The position numbers and the translations under genes were made by a program. A DNA stretch of 64,000 bases from Limnohabitans sp. G3-2 (lineage in GTDB: Bacteria > Pseudomonadota > Gammaproteobacteria > Burkholderiales > Burkholderiaceae_C): assembly GCF_002778275.1 (NCBI RefSeq), contig NZ_NESG01000008.1:62001-126000 (forward strand). Reading direction: 5' to 3'. Below are positions 1 through 8,711 of the stretch, piece after piece (position 1 is the stretch's first letter; every line of letters begins with the position of its first letter). The notes under the pieces were generated by a model. That model worked only from the letters and a program-made list of their open reading frames with translations. It searched no databases and had not been told where the DNA came from.

Positions 1-2
1 CC

Positions 3-161
3 AGCGGCACCACCTGCACCATGACCACACCGGCCGGCACCCAGACAGGCTGCACCACGGCCATGACCGGCACGGGCAAGGGGGCCTTGCAATGGTCCTT
101 CACGGGCACGCTGTTGCCTTCGGCCAGCGGGACGGTCAGCTTCCGTGTGACGGTGGACTGA
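3..161 (+). CDS. C-terminal fragment of a Thr/Gly-rich repeat (DUF11-like) surface protein
   Basis: Only the last 52 codons of this gene lie in the window. The open frame enters from the left edge and stops at TGA 159-161. The visible peptide is rich in Thr, Gly and Ala and ends in a beta-strand-like segment (SGTVSFRVTVD). That ending is typical of the conserved repeat (DUF11 / isopeptide-type) domains of long secreted or surface proteins. The function cannot be judged from this fragment. It is convergent with the sulfate-binding protein gene. A 9-bp inverted repeat at 182-208, without a T-run, lies between them and might act as a weak terminator. Confidence 0.5.
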   Translation, partial: SGTTCTMTTPAGTQTGCTTAMTGTGKGALQWSFTGTLLPSASGTVSFRVTVD

Positions 162-298
162 ATGCGTGCAAGCGCTCCAAAGGCCAGGCGCTTGAACCGC
201 GCCTGGCCAAGCGCCTTGCAGCTGGCGGCCCCATGAAGCGCTGCGGCCATCCCTCCAACAGACCTGGCAGCGCCCCTTTTACGCGACGCCGTGACGGA

Positions 299-1321
299 TC
301 ACTTCTTGGTGTAAATCTGATCGAAGCTGCCGCCGTCTGCAAAGTGGGCTTTGTCGGCTTTTTCCCAACCCCCAAAGGCCTGATCGATGGTGAACAGGTT
401 CAATTTGGGGAACTGTTTGGCGTATTTGGCCTGGGCCTTGGCCGAGATTGGGCGGTAGAAGTTTTTGCCGGCGATGTCTTGGCCTTCGTCGGTGTAGAGG
501 TATTCCAAATAGGCCTGGGCCACAGCGCGGGTGCCTTTGCGGTCCACGTTTTTGTCGACCACGGTCACGGCCGGTTCGGCCAGGATGCTGATGGAGGGGT
601 AGACCACATCGATCTTGCTGCCGAATTCTTTTTCGAGCAGGTTGGCTTCGTTTTCCCAAGAGATGAACACATCACCCTGGTTGCGTTGCGCGAAGGTGAT
701 GGACGAGCCCCGGGCACCGGTGTCGAGCACCGGCACGTTTTTGTAGAGTGCGGCCACAAAATCTTTGGCCTTGGCTTCATGGCCGTATTTGCGCTTGGCG
801 AATTCCCAGGCGGCGAGATAGTTCCAGCGGGCCCCGCCCGATGTTTTGGGGTTGGGCGTGATGACGCTGATGCCGGGTTTGACCAGGTCGTCCCAGTCAC
901 GGATAGCCTTGGGGTTGCCCGCACGCACCATCAGCACGATGGTCGAGGTGTAAGGCGAGCTGTTGTGCGGCAAGCGTTTTTGCCAGTCTTTGGGAATCAG
1001 ATTGCCGTTTTTGTGCAGCGCGTCGGTGTCACCGGCCAAGGCCAAGGTGGCCACATCGGCATCCAAGCCGTCAATGATGGAGCGGGCTTGCTTGCCCGAG
1101 CCGCCGTGCGACTGCTTGAAGCTCAGGTCTTGGCCGGTTTTGGCTTTCCAGTGGGCGGCAAAGGCCTTGTTGAATTCAACGTACAGCTCACGGGTCGGGT
1201 CATAGGACACGTTGAGCAGGCTGACGGGCGCTTGCGCCTGCGCCGTCAGACCCGACACGGTCAAGGTCAAAGTCAAGGTGAGTAAGGCGGCGAGTTTGAG
1301 AAATGGGCGTTTTGTTTTCAA
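299..1321 (-). CDS. sbp: Sulfate/thiosulfate ABC transporter substrate-binding protein
   Basis: This is a periplasmic binding protein of the Sbp/CysP family that delivers sulfate or thiosulfate to a CysTWA importer. The 340-residue product has a signal peptide ([15 protein letters not shown]..., cut near AQA). It shows the family segments [17 protein letters not shown] and [18 protein letters not shown], which shape the oxyanion pocket. I chose the TTG start at 1321 because GGAG lies 7 nt before it. A GTG seven codons upstream (1342) lacks such a site. No cysT, cysW or cysA gene is adjacent, so the permease must be encoded elsewhere. The family call is firm; sulfate versus thiosulfate is not resolved. 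Confidence 0.9.
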   Translation of the reverse strand: MKTKRPFLKLAALLTLTLTLTVSGLTAQAQAPVSLLNVSYDPTRELYVEFNKAFAAHWKAKTGQDLSFKQSHGGSGKQARSIIDGLDADVATLALAGDTDALHKNGNLIPKDWQKRLPHNSSPYTSTIVLMVRAGNPKAIRDWDDLVKPGISVITPNPKTSGGARWNYLAAWEFAKRKYGHEAKAKDFVAALYKNVPVLDTGARGSSITFAQRNQGDVFISWENEANLLEKEFGSKIDVVYPSISILAEPAVTVVDKNVDRKGTRAVAQAYLEYLYTDEGQDIAGKNFYRPISAKAQAKYAKQFPKLNLFTIDQAFGGWEKADKAHFADGGSFDQIYTKK

Positions 1322-1475
1322 GGGATCACTCCGAAAATACACATCAAAAGGCTGATGGGATGGATTCTGGAAGTGATCCTTTCAAACTCAAACGACTGTT
1401 TTTCTATTTCCTAATGAAGGAATCATCTATAGATAAGGCCAGCAAAGAAGGGCTTAACCATAAATGCGTGCAACC

Positions 1476-2351
1476 TTAGAGATTTCTCATGGCCCTTTTG
1501 GCGGTAGCAAACGCATTGGCCCGCATCCCGGCAAACATGTCTTTTAGGAATTGTCTGGCCAAGGGCTGCGCTTTTTCGGGCGAACCGGCATTGAAGGGGG
1601 GCTGCGGGTCGTACTCCAGGTACAACTGCACCGCCTCGGCATAGACCCGGCTTTTCAGCAGCGCCACCAACTTGAGGCCAAAGTCGATCCCGGCCGTCAC
1701 GCCACCGCCTGTGATGCGGTTGCGGTCCACCACAATGCGGCCCCGCGTGGGAATCGCGCCCAACTCTTTGAGCACATCGCGGGTGTCCCAATACGAGGTG
1801 GCTTTGTAGCCCTTGAGCAAACCCGCTGCCCCCAGAATCAAGGAGCCGGTGCACACGCTGGTCACATAGCGGGCGGTTTGACCCTTGGCTTTGAGGAAGG
1901 CCAGAACTTCCGGGTCTTCCATCATGGTGAAGGTGCCCGGCACACCGCCCGGCACAAATAACACATCCAGCTGCTCGGGGCATTGCGCGAAGGTGGTGGT
2001 GGGCTTGATCGGAATGAGCGCGGCAGGCCCCGGGCTTTCATTGCCCACGGGTTCCAGGTCTTTCCAAAGCAGGTGGATTTCCTTGTTCATCAAGGCCTCG
2101 AACACGGTCAAGGGCCCGACCAAATCCTGCAAAAACATGCCCGGATAAACCAACATGCCGATGGTGATTTTGGGGCCCCCAATGAGAGGCGCGTAACGGT
2201 CCATGGTGGCCAGGTGGTGCTCGTCAGCAGCTTGCTTCGAGGGCGCATGCACGGCAGCGGGCTTGGCCGACGCTTGGGACGTCTGCATGGCCGAGTAGCC
2301 CAGCACCACCGAGGGCCAGGACAACAAACGAGAGAAATAACGACGGTTCAT
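1476..2351 (-). CDS. DJ-1/PfpI family protein, isonitrile hydratase-like
   Basis: The 291-residue protein has an N-terminal extension of about 60 residues that starts MNRRYFSRLL and may be an export signal. A DJ-1/PfpI (class I glutamine amidotransferase-like) domain follows. The nucleophile elbow is VCTGS, with Cys167 and Thr168, and an Asp (D76) sits in the LQDLVGP segment. This Asp/Cys-Thr set matches the catalytic residues described for Pseudomonas isonitrile hydratase InhA, which hydrates isocyanides to N-substituted formamides. The gene lies 54 nt downstream of a TonB-dependent receptor on the same strand, so co-transcription is likely. The fold is certain; the substrate is inferred. 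An AraC-type HTH domain, seen in some relatives, is absent. Confidence 0.8.
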   Translation of the reverse strand: MNRRYFSRLLSWPSVVLGYSAMQTSQASAKPAAVHAPSKQAADEHHLATMDRYAPLIGGPKITIGMLVYPGMFLQDLVGPLTVFEALMNKEIHLLWKDLEPVGNESPGPAALIPIKPTTTFAQCPEQLDVLFVPGGVPGTFTMMEDPEVLAFLKAKGQTARYVTSVCTGSLILGAAGLLKGYKATSYWDTRDVLKELGAIPTRGRIVVDRNRITGGGVTAGIDFGLKLVALLKSRVYAEAVQLYLEYDPQPPFNAGSPEKAQPLARQFLKDMFAGMRANAFATAKRAMRNL

Positions 2352-2405
2352 GAGAGCTCAAGGGGCACCCTTGCGGATGCCCCCTCCTGTGGCGTGGTGG
2401 ATGGA

Positions 2406-4562
2406 TCAGAATTTCGAGCTGATGCCCACCACCAGGCTGCGCGGCAAACCGGGTACGACTTGGCCACCACCAAAATAGGCCATGGGTGCGTAATACTGTT
2501 TGTTGAGCAGGTTGCTGATGCTGGCGCTGTACTGGATGTCGCCGCGCTTGTAACTGGCCTGTGCATCCCACAAGGTGACAGCCGGCATCAAGAAGGTGTT
2601 GCTGGTGTCGCCTGCCAGGTTGGAGCGATGCGACGCGCCCAAGCCCAGGCCCAAACCGCTCCACTCGCCTTGTCGCACGTCGTAGCGTGCTGCCACACGC
2701 AGTGTTTGTTCAGGCACATTGAACAGGCGTTTGCCCACCAGGTCCGTGGTGTCCTGAGTGATTTCTGCGGTTTGGTGCGTATAGGCTGCAATCCATGCCA
2801 GTGAAGGTGTGGCTTGCCAGCGCAAGTCAACATCGAGGCCTTTTGCTTGCTGAACACCTGTCTGCACCGAGAAGCCGGTGTTCAAGGGTTCAGCCACTGT
2901 GGCGTTCTTGCGCTGGATATCAAAGAGCGCTGCGGTCGCTGTCAGACCTTGCCAGCCCTTGATGCGAAGACCCAATTCTTTTTGAACGGCTTCCTCCATT
3001 TTGGGCGCAGTTCTAAACAATTTGCCGAAGGGTACGCGGGACATCTCGCTGTAACCACCAAAGAAGGACACGACATCACTGGCGTCAAAGACCGCTCCGA
3101 AGCGAGGCGTGACCTTGCTATTGCTGCGAGGGGTGTTGATGTTGATCATCATGACCGGGTCAACGTAATAATCTTTCCCAGTGGTCCGGGTGTGACGCAA
3201 GCTGCCGTGCAAATGCAAATTGCCGATCTGAACTTGGTCCTGAATAAAGGCCACGGTTGAAGTGCTTCGGTTATGTTGTCGGTTTGATTCGTTAGGCACC
3301 ATGGGCTCAAACCAAACGGGCCTGAAGTTGCCAGATAAATCTGTTGGAGTCAGCCCATCGAGAGGGGAAAACCCCATACCAAATGGATAAGGGTCTGCGT
3401 AAGCCATGAATGCATCGTCACGGGTTTCGTCTCGATCAAGGCCAAAACTGATGCGATGCAAAGCATTCCCTGACTTGATGGATGTGTTCAAGCTGACTTG
3501 GAGGGTGTCTGAGGTCAACTTCTCCCACAAACGCAAGCCATACAAACTCACCGACGATCCAAAACCGCTGCCGAACAAACCCTCACTGCCATAGGGAAAC
3601 GGAAACACCCCCCGCTGATCCACTTCAGCCGTGTTGTGTGCAGCCAGGGCCTTCAAGGTCCAGTCATCGTTCAAGACTTGTGTCCACTGCACATTCAAGC
3701 CGCGTGACTTTTGTGTGGTGTCGGGCAAGCCGGTGGCGGTGACGAAGGTGCTGCGGCCTATGCCTGCAGCAGGCTCGGTGGCCGAGGCGCTGGCGCGGGG
3801 CAAGCCCGAATAATCCACCGTGGTGTTGTCCAGCATGCGGGCCTTGATGACCACTTTGGTTTTGGCATCGGGCGACCAAGACAGGCTCGGGTTCAGCGCC
3901 GACTTGCGGAAGAAAACGCCTTGGGTTTCGCTGTCAGAGCGGTCATGCTCGCCGTTGACCCGAAACGCCCACGCCTCGTTGATGGGCTGATTCAAATCAA
4001 AGTGCGCATTGCGGCGGCCAAAGTTGCCCAACTTGACACCCACTTCACGCGAGGCCTTGGCCACAGGGTCTTTGGTCGTCACTGCAATGGTGCCGCCCAC
4101 CGTCGAATAATTGCCAATCGCCTGCCCACTGCCATACAGGCCACCCGCTGGGCCTTTGATCACATCCATTTGCTGAATGCCCCCCAGACTCTCTTGGTTC
4201 TGAAACCAGCCTGGCACCGAGACACCATCGACCACCATGGCCGCATTGAACCCGCGGATTTTGAAGCCCACGTTGTTGCTGTCGCGTGGATCGATTTCGT
4301 TCACATTGCTGACATTGCGCAAAGCGTCAGAAACCGTTTTGCTGCCCTGGTCCTCGATGACCGAGCGTGGAATGCTCACAATCGACTGAGGCACCTGCTC
4401 TACAGGGACGGCAGAACGTGTCGCGGTTTGTGTGATGGCGGGCTGATATCGCTCTTTGTCAGCCGTGATTTCGATGGTTTGTGTTTGAGCGTGTGCCAAC
4501 GAGACGCAGCAAGCCCATGCGGCCAACGCGACAGGCGATAGACGTGAAATTTGAAAAGACAT
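2406..4562 (-). CDS. TonB-dependent siderophore-type outer-membrane receptor
   Basis: The 718-residue outer-membrane receptor has a signal peptide (MSFQISRLSPVALAAWACC...AHAQ). A plug domain follows (VPVEQVPQSIVSIPRSVIED to about residue 170, including GFKIRGF and MDVIKGPAGGLYGSG). The rest is a 22-strand barrel ending in the C-terminal aromatic residue expected by the BAM machinery (VVGISSKF). The plug wording is typical of ferric-siderophore receptors. The ligand cannot be read from sequence. The neighbouring DJ-1 gene and the upstream copper locus make a metallophore other than an iron siderophore worth considering. There is no FecR-type signalling extension at the N-terminus. Confidence 0.9.
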   Translation of the reverse strand: MSFQISRLSPVALAAWACCVSLAHAQTQTIEITADKERYQPAITQTATRSAVPVEQVPQSIVSIPRSVIEDQGSKTVSDALRNVSNVNEIDPRDSNNVGFKIRGFNAAMVVDGVSVPGWFQNQESLGGIQQMDVIKGPAGGLYGSGQAIGNYSTVGGTIAVTTKDPVAKASREVGVKLGNFGRRNAHFDLNQPINEAWAFRVNGEHDRSDSETQGVFFRKSALNPSLSWSPDAKTKVVIKARMLDNTTVDYSGLPRASASATEPAAGIGRSTFVTATGLPDTTQKSRGLNVQWTQVLNDDWTLKALAAHNTAEVDQRGVFPFPYGSEGLFGSGFGSSVSLYGLRLWEKLTSDTLQVSLNTSIKSGNALHRISFGLDRDETRDDAFMAYADPYPFGMGFSPLDGLTPTDLSGNFRPVWFEPMVPNESNRQHNRSTSTVAFIQDQVQIGNLHLHGSLRHTRTTGKDYYVDPVMMININTPRSNSKVTPRFGAVFDASDVVSFFGGYSEMSRVPFGKLFRTAPKMEEAVQKELGLRIKGWQGLTATAALFDIQRKNATVAEPLNTGFSVQTGVQQAKGLDVDLRWQATPSLAWIAAYTHQTAEITQDTTDLVGKRLFNVPEQTLRVAARYDVRQGEWSGLGLGLGASHRSNLAGDTSNTFLMPAVTLWDAQASYKRGDIQYSASISNLLNKQYYAPMAYFGGGQVVPGLPRSLVVGISSKF

Positions 4563-4665
4563 TTTTATTCCATAGATTGAATTGATGGCGAGAAGGCTGC
4601 GCAGCCCTCAAGGTGTTGACGCCTGCTGGATCCCGAAGCAGTGCGTCCTTTTTCCGTGCGCAAAT

Positions 4666-5175
4666 TCAGCGCGGTGAATTGTTTTTGGGATGAGCCCCAT
4701 GGGACCCATGTGGAGCGCCATGACCGGCATCACCATCCACCCGCAACATGCCCTCAAAGGAAGCGAACTTCTTCAAAGTGTCAGCGGGCAGTCGGCTTTC
4801 GGCCGTTTGCAGCTTTTTCGACAATGCAGTCGCAACATCGTTGGGCATGCCGGTTTGCACCAAAGCGTCTGCTTGTCGCAGGCCATCCCCGGCACAAACC
4901 ACGATCACCCAATGAGCGTGCCGTTTTTGCAGCAACGCACGCCCACCGCGTTCGCCTTGCAACCAACCTGCCAATGCCCAGTCGCCCTCTACAACCACAG
5001 GCGCGACCTGCAAAGGCGACTTGGGTTGGTCAAACTGCTTCTTCATGACATGCACGATGGTCTGCATGTCTTTTGCCGGACTGACCTTGGAAGAGTGATG
5101 ATCCCCAGCAACCTGATGGCCACTGGCAGATGCCAACCAAGCAGCCAAAAAGGCGGAAAAGAAAATTTTTGTCAT
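4666..5175 (-). CDS. Copper uptake system-associated protein
   Basis: This small secreted protein of 169 residues has a short signal peptide (MTKIFFSAFLAAWLASASG) followed by a His-rich stretch (HQVAGDHHSSK). The globular part resembles proteins annotated as 'copper uptake system-associated'. Shared segments include VMKKQFDQP, VVVEGDWALAGW, GGRALLQKRHAHWVIVVCAGDGL and KKFASFEGMLRVD. The C-terminus is again His-rich (HGAPHGSHGAH), suggesting metal contact. It is the last gene of the copper operon, 20 nt after the TonB receptor. Its molecular role is unknown; a periplasmic accessory role for the receptor is the natural inference. Confidence 0.75.
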   Translation of the reverse strand: MTKIFFSAFLAAWLASASGHQVAGDHHSSKVSPAKDMQTIVHVMKKQFDQPKSPLQVAPVVVEGDWALAGWLQGERGGRALLQKRHAHWVIVVCAGDGLRQADALVQTGMPNDVATALSKKLQTAESRLPADTLKKFASFEGMLRVDGDAGHGAPHGSHGAHPKNNSPR

Positions 5176-5195
5176 GGTACTTTTTCCTTTTAGCG

Positions 5196-7073
5196 TCAGA
5201 AACTGGCTTTCACACCCACTTGCAAAGAACGTCCCGGCATGGGGTAGCCCTCGCGAAACGTGTAGGTTTTATCCAAAAGATTCTCGATCGCCGCAAAGAC
5301 TTCGCCACGCTGTCCGAGTTGCGGGACCTTGTATCCCAAGCGCAGATTGGCCACAGTGAATCCATTGACCTGAACGGTATTGGTGCTCACCGTACGCGCT
5401 TGACCCAAAACCGTCATGCGGGTCTGGTGTTGTGCATCGGCACTGGCGCGCCACGGGCCTTCTTGCCAATTGATGCCCACACTGAGGCTGTCTTGCGGTG
5501 CATAAGGTAAGTCTGACTTGCTGCTGTTCAGGTGTGTCCATCCCGCAAACATCTGCCAAGACTTGCCCATGGATTGCGCCCAGGTGAGCTCTGTCCCTGT
5601 CACGTCATAGGTGCCCAAGTGGACAAAACCAGGGGCCGATACTGCAGGAGGGAAAGCAAAAATGTAACGGTCCTTGACACGGTCTTTGAACAGGGCCAAG
5701 TCCACCGAGGTATCGCTCGAGGGTTTCCAGCTCACACCCAACTCCTGATGGTCAAGCCGTTCTGCGCCCAAGGATTTCCAAGTATTTCCGAGGGGAGCCA
5801 TGAGGTGCGACAACACAGCGGCATCCAGTCCTGGGTAGTTGACCCCTTTGGACACCTGAACGCGCAATGCCAAACGTTCCCCCTGCGCCAGTACCAAGCC
5901 CGCTTGATGCGCGGACTCTGACTTCAGGACATTGTGGCTGTAGTGCCGCACACCCACGGACGGCGTGGCCGACCAGCCGCCAGTCAAGTCCAACTTGTGA
6001 CTGACCGCCACAAAGGGAGAGCTCACGCGCAAATCAGCGGCCACGAACCGGGCGGTAGGCACATCACCACCGATCTTGTCGACGTCCAGGCCTGCCTGTA
6101 CCTGCCCACCTTGCCAAGGCTGCAGGCTTTCACGCCAACGCAAGCCCGTTGTTTTGAAGTTGGACTTCAACCCAGGATTTTGTTCCCCATAGCCCTCGGT
6201 GCTGTACACCTTGAAACTGCCTTGAACTTTGTCATGTTGATGTGCGACAGTGAATGCCAACAAATCGCCACGGGTGTTGAAAGTCTGTCCCTTGTTGGCC
6301 TGTGTATCCTGATGGCCAGGGTCGGTCGCGGTATTGCTGCTGTTCATGGCCAGCAGGCGAATCGACCACTGGCGGTCAATCCTGTAACCCAATTGGCCCA
6401 TGACATTGTTCAAGCGACCTTTGGCGTCCGGCCGATGGCCATCGGAAGCAGCATGCCCCTGAGCCAACGCGAAGTCCCAGTCGCCCTGTCGGCCGCTGAC
6501 ATCCAACTGCTCAGCCACGGTACCAAAGCTCCCGCCACGCACACTCACCTCACCCGAGACGCCATCTGCGGCCCGTGCCTTTTTGGGCTCGAGGGCAATG
6601 GCCCCAAACGTGTTCCCAAATTCGTGCAGCTGCGGACCTTTGATGACATTCAATCGGGCCATGCCGTTGAGCGGCAAGAGGTCCAGCAATGGATGGTTCC
6701 AGATGCCCATGTAAAAAGGGACGCCATCGATGTAGGTCTTGATTTCACTGCCGGGGCGGCTGGAGCCCATGCCACGGATATAAACCGCACCACCTTCTTC
6801 ACCACCAAAGGAGCCCACTGGATTGAAGCGAGAAATGCTGACGCCCGGTGTACGGCGCAATGCGGCGGCGGCATCGATCGCATTCAGGTCTTCGATCTGA
6901 CGCGATGTCACTGTCGTGCGGAAACCTGCCATGTCATCGGCACTGTTGCTGTCGATGACGGCGGGCGCAATGATGAGCACATCATTTTGCGGCGATTGCG
7001 CCCATACCGTTGCCGCAGGCAGTAAGCCCCACAGGGCGATTGCAACGGGTGAAAATTTGAATTGTTTTTGCAT
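5196..7073 (-). CDS. TonB-dependent receptor, probable copper importer
   Basis: The 625-residue receptor has a signal peptide starting MQKQFKFSPVAIALWGLL. A TonB plug follows (VTSRQIEDLNAIDAAAALRR, VYIRGMGSSRPG, LNVIKGPQLHEFG), then a barrel that ends with LQVGVKASF. The ATG at 7073 is preferred over the upstream in-frame start at 7124 because the signal peptide begins there. It lies between a DUF2946 ORF (96-nt leader) and the copper-uptake-associated gene (20-nt gap). That context, with PCuAC and MbnP/MbnH upstream, points to copper or a copper complex as cargo. The leader between 7074 and 7169 contains a small CGCC/GGCG hairpin. Confidence 0.85.
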   Translation of the reverse strand: MQKQFKFSPVAIALWGLLPAATVWAQSPQNDVLIIAPAVIDSNSADDMAGFRTTVTSRQIEDLNAIDAAAALRRTPGVSISRFNPVGSFGGEEGGAVYIRGMGSSRPGSEIKTYIDGVPFYMGIWNHPLLDLLPLNGMARLNVIKGPQLHEFGNTFGAIALEPKKARAADGVSGEVSVRGGSFGTVAEQLDVSGRQGDWDFALAQGHAASDGHRPDAKGRLNNVMGQLGYRIDRQWSIRLLAMNSSNTATDPGHQDTQANKGQTFNTRGDLLAFTVAHQHDKVQGSFKVYSTEGYGEQNPGLKSNFKTTGLRWRESLQPWQGGQVQAGLDVDKIGGDVPTARFVAADLRVSSPFVAVSHKLDLTGGWSATPSVGVRHYSHNVLKSESAHQAGLVLAQGERLALRVQVSKGVNYPGLDAAVLSHLMAPLGNTWKSLGAERLDHQELGVSWKPSSDTSVDLALFKDRVKDRYIFAFPPAVSAPGFVHLGTYDVTGTELTWAQSMGKSWQMFAGWTHLNSSKSDLPYAPQDSLSVGINWQEGPWRASADAQHQTRMTVLGQARTVSTNTVQVNGFTVANLRLGYKVPQLGQRGEVFAAIENLLDKTYTFREGYPMPGRSLQVGVKASF

Positions 7074-7169
7074 GGTCTGATGAGATCTGTGCGCGCAGGC
7101 TCTGCCGTACACGCGAAAAAGCACCGCCCAAAAAAATATATCGAGCGGAGGAAATGCGCCTTACGGCGT

Positions 7170-7538
7170 TCAGATCAGATCAGGCGGTCCGCGAGAAGGC
7201 AGCGGCGGCGCGGTACGAGCCAACAACAGCGCCTCAGGCAAGGCTTGCACGATGAAAGCGCGTGCATCGTGCACATGCGCCAAAGCAGCCGCCGTGGGTG
7301 GCGGCAATGCGGGTGTGGCGTGAGCACACAGCGGGCAGTCCATGCTGCTGCTCAAGGCAGTGTTTTCACCCTCGCCTTGCACCACCACTTTCATGACGCC
7401 CATGCTGGAACACACGACGTCCATGGTTTTGGGCTGCAGCGTGGCGGCCAACACCGAAACACCCACAAACAGCATGTACCAAACCAGCAGGAGGCGACTC
7501 AGTGAGCGAAAGAAGGGGTGTGATCGGTACATACCCAT
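7170..7538 (-). CDS. DUF2946 protein, CruR-like putative copper-sensing upstream ORF
   Basis: The product has 122 residues. It has one hydrophobic N-terminal segment (LLLVWYMLFVGVSVLAATL), a Cys in DVVCSSMG (C43) and a CPLC motif (C68, C71), and then a Pro/Ala-rich tail. DUF2946 proteins have this layout. In Bordetella pertussis a DUF2946 ORF (CruR) upstream of a TonB transporter gene was reported to repress it post-transcriptionally in response to copper through its CxxC. Here the ORF starts 3 nt after mbnH and precedes the TonB receptor by 96 nt, the same layout. Homology and position are seen; the regulatory role is inferred. Confidence 0.75.
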   Translation of the reverse strand: MGMYRSHPFFRSLSRLLLVWYMLFVGVSVLAATLQPKTMDVVCSSMGVMKVVVQGEGENTALSSSMDCPLCAHATPALPPPTAAALAHVHDARAFIVQALPEALLLARTAPPLPSRGPPDLI

Positions 7539-7541
7539 GCC

Positions 7542-8690
7542 TCAACGACTGGCTGCCCACGGATTCGCGTGGCGAGGGTTTTGAACAAACGTGTGGTCGG
7601 TCAAGGTGTTCAAGAAAGCGACCAGGTCGCTGACTTCTTGCTCGCTGACCTCGAAGCCCCCGATCAATGAACTGCGCAAGGGGCTGGGCCCGTTGGTCGT
7701 GCCGCCTGCGCGGCCAGCCTGCGCGTAGTGGGCGCGGATGACTTGGTCGAGCGTGGCCAAAGAGCCGTCGTGCATGTAGGGCGCAGTCAGCGCAATGTTG
7801 CGCAGACTGGGCGTGCGGAACTTGCCCATGTCATCGGCGTCGCCCGTGAACTCGCTGATGCCCGGGTTGTCTGCGGGGTAGGCACCCCGGCCATCCAGGT
7901 TGTGCAAGCCTGTGTTGTGAAAGCCGCGCTCGGCCAGAGGCAGCTTGCTGTGGCGGATGTTGTCGGTGAAGGTGAAGCTGCCGTGGCAGTGGTAGCACTC
8001 CATCTTTTCGCCAAAGAACAGGCTTTCTCCGCGCTTGGCCGCTGCTGAGATGGCTTTGGGCTGGCCGCCGTATTTGTACCGGTCATACGGGCTGTCAAAC
8101 GAGAGCAGGCTGCGCTGAAAACTGGCCAAGGCTTTGGTCAGCGTGCCCAGCGAATACAAAGCCTCGCTGCCTTTTGCCGCTTCGACTGGAAAGGCTTTGA
8201 CAAACAAGTCGCGGTAACGCGCATCGGCTTGCAGGCGTGCAAACAGTTCTTTCTCTCGCCCTGCCATGCCCATCTCGACCGGGTGCTCGCCAAACAGCGG
8301 AATGAGCGCCTGCACCTCCAAAGCCGTGAGGTTGGGGTTGGCCCAAGTCAGCACAGGCAGATAGGCCACATTGCCCAGCGCCATGGCGCTGCGTTGACCC
8401 GCTTGCCCGGTCACGCCTTTGGCCACGGCCAGTCCATCGGTGAAGGCTTTGTCTTGGTGGTGGCAGGTGGCGCACGACATGCTGCTGTCCGCCGACAGGC
8501 GTTGGTCGTAAAACAGGTGCCGCCCCAGCTCGACCTTGGCCGCACTCATCGGGTTGTCTGCGGGCACCACAGGGCGTGGCACCCAGGCAGGCAGGTCCCA
8601 ATGAAATACGTCTGTGGAACTGCCCGTGAGCATGGCCCAACCGGCCAAAGCCAGCAGGCAGGTGCTCAGGGTTTTGCGCAAGGGGTTCAT
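7542..8690 (-). CDS. mbnH: Di-heme enzyme of the MauG/CcpA superfamily, MbnH-like
   Basis: The 382-residue exported protein has two c-type heme sites, CATCHH and CYHCHG, and the conserved segment YMHDGSLATLDQVI. This is the architecture of bacterial di-heme cytochrome c peroxidase/MauG enzymes. The partner gene immediately upstream (21 nt) encodes an MbnP-type protein, the hallmark of the 'metallo-mystery pair'. In Methylosinus, MbnH oxidises a Trp of MbnP to kynurenine, creating a copper-binding form. By analogy this enzyme should modify the neighbouring MbnP in the periplasm. It could alternatively be an ordinary peroxidase, but the pairing argues against that. Confidence 0.88.
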   Translation of the reverse strand: MNPLRKTLSTCLLALAGWAMLTGSSTDVFHWDLPAWVPRPVVPADNPMSAAKVELGRHLFYDQRLSADSSMSCATCHHQDKAFTDGLAVAKGVTGQAGQRSAMALGNVAYLPVLTWANPNLTALEVQALIPLFGEHPVEMGMAGREKELFARLQADARYRDLFVKAFPVEAAKGSEALYSLGTLTKALASFQRSLLSFDSPYDRYKYGGQPKAISAAAKRGESLFFGEKMECYHCHGSFTFTDNIRHSKLPLAERGFHNTGLHNLDGRGAYPADNPGISEFTGDADDMGKFRTPSLRNIALTAPYMHDGSLATLDQVIRAHYAQAGRAGGTTNGPSPLRSSLIGGFEVSEQEVSDLVAFLNTLTDHTFVQNPRHANPWAASR

Positions 8691-8711
8691 GGCCGAGCTC
8701 TGGGGTGCAGA

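Noticed and set aside
92-1285. 397-codon plus-strand frame over sbp
   Set aside because: It is the antisense shadow of sbp. The product has no family features, and the minus strand has a signal peptide and Sbp motifs.
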